A model generated the notes under the pieces. That model was not told the origin of the DNA. It was given only the letters and a program-made list of their open reading frames with translations, and ran no database searches. Positions 10,435-19,030 of a stretch of 64,000 nucleotides of DNA are shown here, piece after piece. Within the stretch, counting starts at the first letter, position 1. Every line of letters begins with the position of its first letter. The position numbers and the translations under genes are program-made. Source of the DNA: a virus. The stretch is from positions 28,966 through 92,965 of IMG/VR virus record IMGVR_UViG_3300035670_000102. One strand, given 5' to 3'.

Positions 10435-11274
10435 ATGTCAAAGCCATCATCAAGACAAGAACTTATTGATTACTGCTTGCGACGTTTGGGAGCACCAGTT
10501 TTAGAAATTAATGTAGATGATGATCAAATTGATGATTGTGTCGATGATGCTTTACAGTATTTTCATGAAAGGCATTTTGATGGTGTTGAAAGAATGTATC
10601 TTAAATACAAGATAACTCAGGCAGATATTGACAGAGGACAAGCAAGAAATACCTCAGGGCCGGGAATTGTTACAACTACTGGAACATCAACAATTGATGG
10701 TAATGCAACTAGTTTTAATTTTTATGAGACTGCGAATTATATTCAAGTTCCAGATTCTGTAATTGGTATTGAGAAAGTTTTTAAATTTGATACTAGTTCA
10801 ATTTCTGGTGGCATGTTCAGTATCAAATATCAGCTGTTCTTGAATGATCTTTATTATTTCAACTCAGTAGAACTTCTACAATATGCAATGGTAAAAAGTT
10901 ACTTGGAAGATATTGACTTTTTACTCACAACTGATAAACAAATTAGATTTAATAAAAGACAGAATAGAATGTATCTTGATATTGAATGGGGTGCTCAAAA
11001 AGCAGATTCATTTTTGGTTATCGATTGTTATAGAATTTTGGATCCTAATGATTTTACTAAAGTTTGGAACGATAGTTTCATAAAAAGATATTTGACTGCT
11101 CTAATTAAAAAACAATGGGGCCAGAACCTAATTAAATTTAGGGGTGTTAAGTTGCCTGGAGGAATTGAATTGAATGGTAGGGAAATATATGATGATGCAG
11201 AAAGAGAAATTGAAGATTTAAGATCAAAAATGGCATTAGAATACGAACTTCCACCTTACGATTTTATTGGATAA
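10435..11274 (+). CDS. gp13: Neck protein gp13
   Basis: Head-completion/neck protein that joins the portal vertex to the tail. The N-terminus (SRQELIDYCLRRLGAPV, then DDDQIDDCVDDALQYF near residues 24-40) is the characteristic gp13 pattern. Another conserved stretch, KRYLTALIKKQWGQNL, lies near residue 220. Length is 279 residues against 309 in T4. It overlaps gp14 by one base (TAATG), in the same 13-14-15-16 order as T4. Confidence 0.88.
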   Translation: MSKPSSRQELIDYCLRRLGAPVLEINVDDDQIDDCVDDALQYFHERHFDGVERMYLKYKITQADIDRGQARNTSGPGIVTTTGTSTIDGNATSFNFYETANYIQVPDSVIGIEKVFKFDTSSISGGMFSIKYQLFLNDLYYFNSVELLQYAMVKSYLEDIDFLLTTDKQIRFNKRQNRMYLDIEWGAQKADSFLVIDCYRILDPNDFTKVWNDSFIKRYLTALIKKQWGQNLIKFRGVKLPGGIELNGREIYDDAEREIEDLRSKMALEYELPPYDFIG

Positions 11275-12707
11275 TGGCATTAAATCCTTTTTTTCAGCAA
11301 GGTTCTCCCAGTGAACAGCGATTATTACAACAACTTATAAATGAACAACTAAAAATATATGGAATAGAAGTTGCGTATATTCCTAGAAAATTTGTAAAGG
11401 TTGAAACTATAATAAGGGAAGTAACATCTTCAAAATTTAATGACGCTTTTATGATAGAAGCTTATTTAAATACTTATGATGGTCATACTGGTGCTGGAGA
11501 TATTCTTACAAAATTTGGAATGAGTTTAAAAGATGAGATGTCAATTATAATTTCAAGAGAAAGATTTGAAGATTTTATATCTCCATTTTTAGAATCTATG
11601 AGTGATGAAGAAATAACTGTTACAACAAGACCAAGAGAGGGAGACTTAATTTATTTTCCACTTGGAAAAAGATTATTTGAAGTTAAATTTGTTGAGCATG
11701 AAAAACCTTTTTACCAATTAGGAAATTTGTATGTGTATGAATTACAATGTGAACTCTTTGAATATGAAGATGAAGTTGGTGGATGGGAAGGACTTGATAC
11801 AACAGTTAAGGAAATCGATAGTGTTTTAGCAGATCAAGGATACATAACATCTTTGGAACTTTTCCCAATTACATATCCTGCCCAAGTTAGTGGAAGTTAT
11901 AGTGCTGAAACTGGCTATGTTAGAAAAATTATATTAAATGATGATGGATCTGGTTATACATCAAGACCAAACGTTGCTATTTCTTCAGCTCCTATAGGAG
12001 GAACAAATGCATCCGCAGTAGCTATTACTACTTGCAAAGGTGGAGTTTGCTCTATTAAAGAAATTCTTTTAACTGAAGTTGGATCCGGATATACCATAGC
12101 ACCGTCAATAATTATTTCTGGTGGGGGTGGTGTAGGAGCATCAGCAACTTGTGAGATTGTAAACACACCAAATTATTTTGGTTTTAAATTTGGAAACATA
12201 ACCAATGCCGGAAATGGATATGTTTCAAATCCAATTGTGGCAATTGGTACAGCATCAAATTCTTTGGTTCCATCTTCAGATAGAAAGCAAGCATATGGTG
12301 TTGCAATTGTTGGAGCTGGAAGTTCGGTTGGAATTATAACACAAGTTTTAATATCAGATGCTGGAATTGGATATACTTCTCAAGCACCAGTCAGCATAAC
12401 TTCTCCTCCAGGATTAACTGGAATTGGTACATATATTTTCAATGAAGTTATTACTGGACAAACATCAGGATCTAAGGCTAGAGTTAAAAGTTGGAATGAT
12501 AGTACAAGTATTTTACAAGTTGGAATGACATCGGGAGAATTTTTTAAAGGTGAAACTATAGTTGGATCAGCTTCATCTGCTAGATATAGTATCAAAGTTG
12601 TTCAAGTTGCTACATCTTCTGATAAATATGAACAGAATGATGAGATCGAACAAGAAGCCGATTTAATTGTAGATTTTTCAGAGTCAAATCCGTTTGGTAA
12701 TTACTAA
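11274..12707 (+). CDS. gp14: Neck protein gp14 with an inserted beta-repeat domain
   Basis: Neck protein acting with gp13. The first 190 residues match gp14 (MALNPFFQQGSPSEQRL start, then VAYIPRKFVK and EAYLNTYDG), and the C-terminus returns to a gp14-like acidic tail ending SESNPFGNY. Total length is 477 residues against 256 in T4. The difference is a block from about residue 217 to 375 made of four or more repeats with the core GSGYTSRPNVAIS or GIGYTSQAPVSIT. The same repeat type is present in gp8, the 2491-residue protein and the partial first gene. Start and stop each overlap neighbours by one base. Confidence 0.87.
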   Translation: MALNPFFQQGSPSEQRLLQQLINEQLKIYGIEVAYIPRKFVKVETIIREVTSSKFNDAFMIEAYLNTYDGHTGAGDILTKFGMSLKDEMSIIISRERFEDFISPFLESMSDEEITVTTRPREGDLIYFPLGKRLFEVKFVEHEKPFYQLGNLYVYELQCELFEYEDEVGGWEGLDTTVKEIDSVLADQGYITSLELFPITYPAQVSGSYSAETGYVRKIILNDDGSGYTSRPNVAISSAPIGGTNASAVAITTCKGGVCSIKEILLTEVGSGYTIAPSIIISGGGGVGASATCEIVNTPNYFGFKFGNITNAGNGYVSNPIVAIGTASNSLVPSSDRKQAYGVAIVGAGSSVGIITQVLISDAGIGYTSQAPVSITSPPGLTGIGTYIFNEVITGQTSGSKARVKSWNDSTSILQVGMTSGEFFKGETIVGSASSARYSIKVVQVATSSDKYEQNDEIEQEADLIVDFSESNPFGNY

Positions 12708-13507
12708 TGTTAGGAACCTATTATTATCATCAAATTATAAGAAAAACTATCATAGCTTTTGGAACCTTATTTAATCAAATTTACATTAAACATTTAGATT
12801 CCAATGAGAATGTATATAATGAGATGAGAGTTCCTTTATCTTATTCACCAACACAAAAGTTTTTAGCCCGTTTACAACAACAGTCAGAATTAAACAAACC
12901 CGTCCAAATAACATTACCAAGAATGTCTTTTGAGATGGTTTCTATAACTTACGATGCAAGCAGAAAGGCGAATATAACTCAAACATTTAAAACTGTAGAT
13001 CAGCAGGGAAATTTTAAAAAAGTATTTTTACCAGTTCCATATAATATTGGTTTTCAATTAAATATTTTTACAAAATTAAATGATGATGCTTTACAAATAA
13101 TTGAGCAGATTTTACCATTTTTTCAACCAGCATTTAATCTTACCGTAGATCTTGTAGATTCTATTGGGGAAAAAAGAGATATACCAATTGTTCTCGATGA
13201 TGTATCTTTTAAAGATGAGTATGAAGGTGATTTTTCTACTAGAAGAGCTTTAATATATACACTTACCTTTACAGCAAAAACGTATTTATTTGGACCTATA
13301 GTAAATAGTACAGATGGTCTAATCCGTAAAGTTCAAGTTGATATGTATAGCACTACGGATGTTCAAACTGCAAAAAGAGAAATGAGATATACCGTTGTTC
13401 CAGATCCAATAGATGCTAATCCCGAAGATGATTTTGGATTTAATGAAAATTGGGAACAGTTTGAAGATTCAAAAGTTTATAGTCCAACACAACAAAGTGA
13501 TGTTTGA
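12707..13507 (+). CDS. gp15: Tail sheath stabilizer gp15
   Basis: Tail terminator ring that caps the sheath and binds the neck. It aligns over its full length with T4 gp15: a YYYHQIIRKTIIAFGTLFNQI start, LNIFTKLNDDALQIIEQILPFFQP near residues 118-142, KRDIPIVLDDV, and the STDGLIRKVQVDMY segment. Length is 266 residues against 272 in T4. It starts on the last base of gp14's stop codon. Confidence 0.9.
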   Translation: MLGTYYYHQIIRKTIIAFGTLFNQIYIKHLDSNENVYNEMRVPLSYSPTQKFLARLQQQSELNKPVQITLPRMSFEMVSITYDASRKANITQTFKTVDQQGNFKKVFLPVPYNIGFQLNIFTKLNDDALQIIEQILPFFQPAFNLTVDLVDSIGEKRDIPIVLDDVSFKDEYEGDFSTRRALIYTLTFTAKTYLFGPIVNSTDGLIRKVQVDMYSTTDVQTAKREMRYTVVPDPIDANPEDDFGFNENWEQFEDSKVYSPTQQSDV

Positions 13508-13512
13508 TAACT

Positions 13513-13938
13513 ATGAAAGAAAATTATGATTCAATCAGTAAAGTTCTTAATGTTGAAAACGAAATTGTAGAGATTGATGTTCAGGATAAAGAAACAGTAA
13601 TTAATTCCTTAAAGGATGAAGACATAAAAAAAGATTATGAATACACTCGTGCAAATTTGTATTCTTTAATTGAAAAAGGACAAGAAGCAATAAATGGAAT
13701 AATGGAGCTTGCTGGAGAGGGAGGTAGTCCAAGAGCATATGAAGTTGCAGGACAATTAATTAAAAATGTCGGTGATGTTACTGATAAACTCATAGATTTA
13801 CAAAAAAAACTTAAAGAAGTTGAAGAAAATACTACAAAGACTACTAATAATGTAACTAACAATGCGGTATTTGTTGGATCAACATCGGATCTTTCAAAAT
13901 TACTTAAACAAGGTTTTCTAAATAATAAAGAGAAATAA
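13513..13938 (+). CDS. gp16: Small terminase subunit gp16
   Basis: DNA-recognition subunit of the packaging motor. I place the start at the ATG at 13513. The frame can be opened at a TTG at 13504 that overlaps the gp15 stop, but this is less likely. The 141-residue product is mostly helical: an acidic N-terminus, then the conserved segment KKDYEYTRANLYSLIEKGQ and an SPRAYEVAGQLIKNV helix leading into a Lys/Glu-rich coiled coil, as in T4-type gp16. It follows gp15 as in T4. Unlike T4, gp17 does not come next: 3.3 kb of other genes separate them. Confidence 0.85.
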   Translation: MKENYDSISKVLNVENEIVEIDVQDKETVINSLKDEDIKKDYEYTRANLYSLIEKGQEAINGIMELAGEGGSPRAYEVAGQLIKNVGDVTDKLIDLQKKLKEVEENTTKTTNNVTNNAVFVGSTSDLSKLLKQGFLNNKEK

Positions 13939-13949
13939 TACTTTTTTAA

Positions 13950-15683
13950 ATGATTTGGTCTGATAATTATAAAAGATCAATAGATTGTGATAATCCGAAA
14001 GGATTTTCTCAAAAAGCACATTGTGCAGCTCGCAAAAAAAAATTGAAAGATGTAAAAGAGCACTGTGGATGTGAAGATGATGCTGTTCAAGAACTTGAAG
14101 ATAAATTGAAGACTTTGAATGATACTTCTTATGATTCTATAGATAAAGTAATGCATCGTATTATGAAAAAGCACGATATGACTGCAAAACAATTGCATAA
14201 TGCTTTTGTCGATAAACATCAAAAAACGCCAGATGATTGGATTAATGAGGGAACTCTTCATCATTGGTTCAAAGGTTCAAAGTCAAAAGACGGAAAACCA
14301 GGTTGGGTTCAGGCAGATGGATCACCTTGCGCTAACGAACCAGGAGAAACTAAAACACCAAAATGTTTTAGTAGTGGAAGACTAAAGGCACTAAAAAGAA
14401 AAGGTAAAAAAGGATTAGCACTTATCAAATCTGCAGTAAGAAGAAAAAGAAAAAAAGATAAAGGTCAACAAGCAAAGTCTGGTGGAGCAAGACCAACGAT
14501 GGTCTCCACTTTTGCTAAAGGTAAAAAAGATCCCAACTACGTCAAAGCAGAACCAGGAATCAAAGAATCAATGGAACTCAACGAAGCATCAAAAGACAAG
14601 CCAGGCAAAGGTAGTGGTAAAAAAGATGCCTGTTACCATAAAGTAAGATCAAGATATGATGTTTGGCCAAGTGCATATGCATCTGGAGCACTTGTCAAAT
14701 GTCGTAAAGTTGGTGCTGCAAATTGGGGAACTAAATCGGAGGCCACGGAAATGATTAGATATTGTCCAAAATGTCAAAAAAATGAGGCTCGTTCAGAATG
14801 TAAGTATGGTCCAAAGTTTTGGGATATGTATTCGATGCCAAGCATTTTACGCAAAGACTACGATCCAAATAAACCACATCCAGGTAATTTCCCAGAGTCA
14901 TATGACCACGAATACTCTATGGCTCGTTCTGAAATTTCTACCATTATTAAAGCTGCAAAAAGACTTCGTAAAAAAATGAAGGGTGAGGGTAATATTGAAG
15001 CATGGGTACAATCAAAAATTACAAAAGCGGCAGATTATATTGATTCTGCGGCAGATTATGTTGATAGTGGAGAAATGAAAGAACAGGTTGCTGGTACTGA
15101 TGCAATGTCAGATAAAAAACCTTTTGATATTGCTGTTGAAAAAATTATGAAGAGAAAGGATAAAATGACTCCAAGACAAAGAATCGTTGCTTTGAAACAA
15201 GCAGGAAAACTTCAAGGAATCGATGAACAACAAGTTGGCGGATCTGTAAAATTAAAATCTGGATCTGGTCTTGGTGGAGCAGTTATTTCATATCCAGAAG
15301 GTAAAGCACCTAAAAAGCATGGAGATAAAGAACCAAAACTTCCTGTTCTTCAGCAAGCACATTATAAACCAGAAAATGATCTAGTAGAATATTCAAATTG
15401 GAGAGCAGACTTTGGATTATCGGAAGATTGGCAAAAAGTCAATCGTAAAGATAAAACTGATGGTCTAAGTCAAGCAGCAGTTAATGCATATCGTCGTGAG
15501 AATCCAGGTTCAAAATTGCAAACTGCAGTAACTGAGAAGAAACCAAAAGGTAAAAGAGCAAAACGCCGTGCTAACTTCTGTCGTCGCATGAAAGGTATGA
15601 AGTCCAAACTAACTTCAACAAAAACTGCAAGAGACCCAGATTCAAGAATCAACAAAGCACTTCGTCGTTGGAGATGTAACTAA
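13950..15683 (+). CDS. Virion-associated protein with DUF5872-type region
   Basis: A 577-residue, strongly basic protein with marine-phage modules. Residues about 100-200 contain GWVQADGSPCANEPGETKTP followed by a Lys/Arg-rich helix and KKDPNYVKAEPG, the pattern I associate with DUF5872. Residues about 225-265 contain KDACYHKVRSRYDVWPSAYA. Near 270-285 a CPKCQ motif followed by a third Cys may bind a metal. The C-terminus (RANFCRRMKGMKSK and DPDSRINKALRRWRC) is another module shared among phage structural proteins. An LNE sequence near residue 210 fits the (L/I)xE site of prohead protease. Internal head or DNA-binding protein is my inference. Confidence 0.65.
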   Translation: MIWSDNYKRSIDCDNPKGFSQKAHCAARKKKLKDVKEHCGCEDDAVQELEDKLKTLNDTSYDSIDKVMHRIMKKHDMTAKQLHNAFVDKHQKTPDDWINEGTLHHWFKGSKSKDGKPGWVQADGSPCANEPGETKTPKCFSSGRLKALKRKGKKGLALIKSAVRRKRKKDKGQQAKSGGARPTMVSTFAKGKKDPNYVKAEPGIKESMELNEASKDKPGKGSGKKDACYHKVRSRYDVWPSAYASGALVKCRKVGAANWGTKSEATEMIRYCPKCQKNEARSECKYGPKFWDMYSMPSILRKDYDPNKPHPGNFPESYDHEYSMARSEISTIIKAAKRLRKKMKGEGNIEAWVQSKITKAADYIDSAADYVDSGEMKEQVAGTDAMSDKKPFDIAVEKIMKRKDKMTPRQRIVALKQAGKLQGIDEQQVGGSVKLKSGSGLGGAVISYPEGKAPKKHGDKEPKLPVLQQAHYKPENDLVEYSNWRADFGLSEDWQKVNRKDKTDGLSQAAVNAYRRENPGSKLQTAVTEKKPKGKRAKRRANFCRRMKGMKSKLTSTKTARDPDSRINKALRRWRCN

Positions 15684-15684
15684 A

Positions 15685-15993
15685 ATGAAATCTTTTCAAC
15701 AATTTATTTCAGAAAGTATCAATATTGCGGGAGATTTCAATGGAAATCTCTATATGAACAGTTCTCAACCAGAACAAGCAACTGAATCTTTTCTTGCCGA
15801 TGTAGTTTGGCAGGGTAAGATCTATCGTATGGAAGTTGAAGGTAAGATGATGAGTAAGAATGAACTTGCAGAACAACTGCAAGATGAATATCCAGGTGCA
15901 ATTGTTCATAACATTTATCCAAACTCAACTAGTTCAGTAAAAGTTAAAAACGCACAAAGATATCAACCAGAAAGATTGACTTGGGGTGAGTGA
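15685..15993 (+). CDS. Small protein with capsid-targeting-like N-terminal tag
   Basis: A 102-residue protein that begins MKSFQQFISES. This is close to the T4 internal-protein capsid-targeting sequence MKTYQEFIAE, which gp21 protease cuts after the Glu. Cleavage after FISE would leave about 92 residues of mixed alpha/beta character (VWQGKIYRMEVEGKMMSK, then ending ERLTWGE). It starts one base after the stop of the DUF5872-type gene and ends 3 bases before the next gene, within the terminase-region insertion. Head packaging is inferred from the tag. The mature domain is not recognised. Confidence 0.65.
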   Translation: MKSFQQFISESINIAGDFNGNLYMNSSQPEQATESFLADVVWQGKIYRMEVEGKMMSKNELAEQLQDEYPGAIVHNIYPNSTSSVKVKNAQRYQPERLTWGE

Positions 15994-15996
15994 TTT

Positions 15997-17271
15997 ATGG
16001 CACAATGGAATAAGAATACACAAGACTTCTTAAACCAAGAAAGAAGTCTCTTTGAAACTTTTAATATTGCAGATCATTGGGGAAACCAGACAGATTGGAG
16101 ACCACAGTTTTCTAATAACAATAGACTCAAGACCGCACCCTTCCAAACAGTTTTCTTTAATACATTCCAGTATGGTAAAGAAACTGATGTTTGGGATGAG
16201 AGAATAGTTGGAGTTGGAACTGCAACTTGGAACCAATATTCAAGTAATGTGATTATGCAGGTTGGGGTCACTACAGGAAGCAAAGTTATTAGACAGACCA
16301 AGAATGTGATGAGATACATTCCTGGTAGACCCGCAACACTCGCATTTGCAATCAGATTGGAACAACCTCAAGTAGGTATTCGTAGAAGATTTGGATTGTT
16401 TGACGATAATAATGGTGCTTACTTTGAGGATGATGGTGGAACATACTCTTATGTGATTCGTACAAGCACATCAGGAATTACTACAGAAATAAGAGTTGGT
16501 AGAGATGAATGGAATGGTGAAAAGTTTGATGGTAATGGTTGGACTGGTGTAATCGCAGACCCAACAAAACAACAGATGATTTCCATAAGTTATGAGTGGT
16601 ATGGTGCAGGAACAGTAGAATTTAATTGGTTAATGAAAGGTGAGACTATTAGAAGTCATCAATTTGATAACTCAAATAATCTCGATAAAGTTTGGTGTTC
16701 CACTCCATTCCTTCCAATTCGTTGTGAGATTGAGAATGTAACTGGTGTTGCAGGAACTCATTATCTTTATCAAGGTTCCAATTCACTTATTCAAGAAGGT
16801 GGTGCAGATAAACTCGGAACTCTTTTGAGTCAGTCTAACGGGATTACTGGAACTACAATGGCAGTTGCAAATACATTCTACCCAATTATTAGTTTGAGAC
16901 TTAAGTCAAGTGCTCTGAATGCAGTAATGCTTTTAAGATCTTTGCAAGCAGTAACTAATGATAATACGAATGTGTATTGGCAACTTTTACAAAATGCAAC
17001 ATTAACTAATCCAAACTGGACAAACCATCCAGATGTAGATTCATTTGTTCAATATGATATTTCTGCAACTGCACTTTCTGGGGGAAGAGATATTCTTTCT
17101 GGATTTACTATCTCTGGTGGTTCTTCTTTGACCGAAATTGATAGACTTGCAGACTTACAAATTGGAAGATCTGGGATTGGGACAATTAGTGACACAATTA
17201 CTCTTGCTTGTGCATCTCCCAACACTAATAAAGCAGCACTTGTAGTATTGAACTGGATTGAGCAGAGGTAA
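15997..17271 (+). CDS. Virion structural protein of unknown role between terminase genes
   Basis: A 424-residue protein rich in beta-strand-like sequence, with no signal peptide or membrane segment. Landmarks are a polar N-terminus (WNKNTQDFLNQERSLFETF), a VMRYIPGRPATLAFAIRL strand pair near residues 105-122, and RRFGLFDDNNGAYFE near 130-144. The latter part resembles jelly-roll or carbohydrate-binding decoration and fibre proteins, but I cannot name a family. Its start follows a GTGAG context 3 bases after the previous stop, and it ends 5 bases before gp17. Codon use is slightly less AT-rich than in gp8-gp16. Confidence 0.6.
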   Translation: MAQWNKNTQDFLNQERSLFETFNIADHWGNQTDWRPQFSNNNRLKTAPFQTVFFNTFQYGKETDVWDERIVGVGTATWNQYSSNVIMQVGVTTGSKVIRQTKNVMRYIPGRPATLAFAIRLEQPQVGIRRRFGLFDDNNGAYFEDDGGTYSYVIRTSTSGITTEIRVGRDEWNGEKFDGNGWTGVIADPTKQQMISISYEWYGAGTVEFNWLMKGETIRSHQFDNSNNLDKVWCSTPFLPIRCEIENVTGVAGTHYLYQGSNSLIQEGGADKLGTLLSQSNGITGTTMAVANTFYPIISLRLKSSALNAVMLLRSLQAVTNDNTNVYWQLLQNATLTNPNWTNHPDVDSFVQYDISATALSGGRDILSGFTISGGSSLTEIDRLADLQIGRSGIGTISDTITLACASPNTNKAALVVLNWIEQR

Positions 17272-17276
17272 TTTTT

Positions 17277-18974
17277 ATGTCTGATAACGTTTATCTTGGC
17301 AATCCTAATTTAAAAAAGGCAAATACGCCTATTCAGTTCACTGAAGAACAAATTATTGAGTTCTTGAAGTGCAAAGAAGATCCCGTATACTTTGCAAAGA
17401 ATTATATTAAGATTGTTTCTTTGGATCACGGTCTTGTTCCTTTCCAAATGTATCCGTTTCAGGAGAAACTTGTAAGGAACTTCCACGAAAATAGATTTAA
17501 TATTTGCAAGATGCCCCGACAGACGGGTAAATCAACTACTTGCGTTTCATACTTGTTACATTATGCAGTATTTAATGATAACGTTAATATTGCAATTCTA
17601 GCAAACAAAGCGTCTACTGCTAGAGACCTTCTCGGAAGATTGCAACTTGCTTATGAGAATTTGCCAAAATGGATGCAGCAAGGTATTATATCCTGGAACA
17701 AAGGATCACTTGAATTAGAAAATGGATCAAAAATTTCATCAAACTCCACTTCTTCATCTGCGGTTAGAGGTGGATCATACAATGTCATCTTTTTGGACGA
17801 ATTTGCATTCATTCCGAATCACATTGCAGATGACTTTTTTGCTTCTGTTTATCCTACTATTTCTTCTGGACAAAGCACAAAGGTAATTATTGTTTCTACA
17901 CCTCGCGGTATGAACCACTTCTACCGCATGTGGCATGACGCTGAGAGGGGCAAGAACGAATATATACCCACAGATGTCCATTGGTCTGAAGTACCAGGTA
18001 GAGACGAAGCGTGGAAAGCACAGACGATTGCAAACACTTCAGAGCAACAATTCAAAGTTGAGTTTGAGTGTGAATTTTTAGGGTCAGTTAACACTCTTAT
18101 TAATGCATCAAAACTTCGTAATCTTGCGTATGACGATCCTATCAAAAGAAATGCTGGTTTAGATATCTATGAGCATCCAAAGGAAGAGCATAATTATCTA
18201 ATTACAGTTGACGTTGCTCGTGGACTTGGAAATGATTATTCAGCATTTGTTGTTTTTGATATTACCAATTTTCCTTATAAAGTTGTAGGAAAATATAAAA
18301 ACAATGAAATTAAACCAATGTTGTTTCCCAGCATCATTCACGAAGTGGCAAAAGGATACAATGATGCCTGGTTATTAATTGAAGTTAATGATATTGGAGA
18401 TCAGGTAGCAAGTATTCTTCATTTTGATTTAGAATATGATAATGTTTTGATGTGTGCAATGAGAGGTCGTGCTGGGCAAATTGTTGGTTCGGGATTTAGT
18501 GGAAAGAAATCTCAACTTGGTGTCAGAATGACTGCAGCTGTTAAAAAATTAGGATGCTCTAATCTTAAGACCCTACTTGAAGATGATAAACTTTTAACAG
18601 TAGATTATGATATTATTAGCGAACTCACAACATTTTCTCAAAAACATAATTCATTTGAGGCAGAAGAAGGTTGTAATGATGACTTAGCAATGTGTCTTGT
18701 CATTTTCTCTTGGTTGGTTGCTCAAGATTATTTCAAAGAAATGACAGATAATGATGTTCGTAAGAGAATATATGAAGAGCAGAAAAATCAAATAGAACAA
18801 GATATGTCTCCTTTTGGATTTATCTCTGATGGATTAGAAGAAATGGAAGTCACTGTAGATTCTAACACTGGTGAAAAATGGATGTTTGCTAATGAAAATA
18901 ATAAAATTCAAAGTTTGGAAGTTTGGAATGTAGATGAATATGGTGATAGATCTTACATGTGGGATTATTTGTAA
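17277..18974 (+). CDS. gp17: Large terminase subunit gp17 (ATPase-nuclease)
   Basis: Motor protein that cuts concatemeric DNA and pumps it into the prohead. The ATPase domain shows Walker A MPRQTGKST near residues 79-87, Walker B VIFLDEFAF near 169-177 and a VSTPRG coupling motif near 205. The C-terminal RNase H-like nuclease has its first acidic residue in TVDVARG near 311 and a late acidic pair in CNDDLAMCLV near 466-475. Length is 565 residues against 610 in T4. It is followed by a late promoter and the tail genes. Confidence 0.93.
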   Translation: MSDNVYLGNPNLKKANTPIQFTEEQIIEFLKCKEDPVYFAKNYIKIVSLDHGLVPFQMYPFQEKLVRNFHENRFNICKMPRQTGKSTTCVSYLLHYAVFNDNVNIAILANKASTARDLLGRLQLAYENLPKWMQQGIISWNKGSLELENGSKISSNSTSSSAVRGGSYNVIFLDEFAFIPNHIADDFFASVYPTISSGQSTKVIIVSTPRGMNHFYRMWHDAERGKNEYIPTDVHWSEVPGRDEAWKAQTIANTSEQQFKVEFECEFLGSVNTLINASKLRNLAYDDPIKRNAGLDIYEHPKEEHNYLITVDVARGLGNDYSAFVVFDITNFPYKVVGKYKNNEIKPMLFPSIIHEVAKGYNDAWLLIEVNDIGDQVASILHFDLEYDNVLMCAMRGRAGQIVGSGFSGKKSQLGVRMTAAVKKLGCSNLKTLLEDDKLLTVDYDIISELTTFSQKHNSFEAEEGCNDDLAMCLVIFSWLVAQDYFKEMTDNDVRKRIYEEQKNQIEQDMSPFGFISDGLEEMEVTVDSNTGEKWMFANENNKIQSLEVWNVDEYGDRSYMWDYL

Positions 18975-18985
18975 CACGGGTAATT

Positions 18986-18993
18986 TATAAATA
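18986..18993 (+). promoter_or_regulatory. Late promoter for the gp18-gp19-gp20 cluster
   Basis: Exact TATAAATA in the 56-base gap between gp17 and gp18, 38 bases before the gp18 ATG. Spacing and location fit a gp55-dependent late promoter. Confidence 0.72.
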
Positions 18994-19030
18994 ATTTTAG
19001 AATAAATTCTGGTAAAACGGAGAGAGTAAG

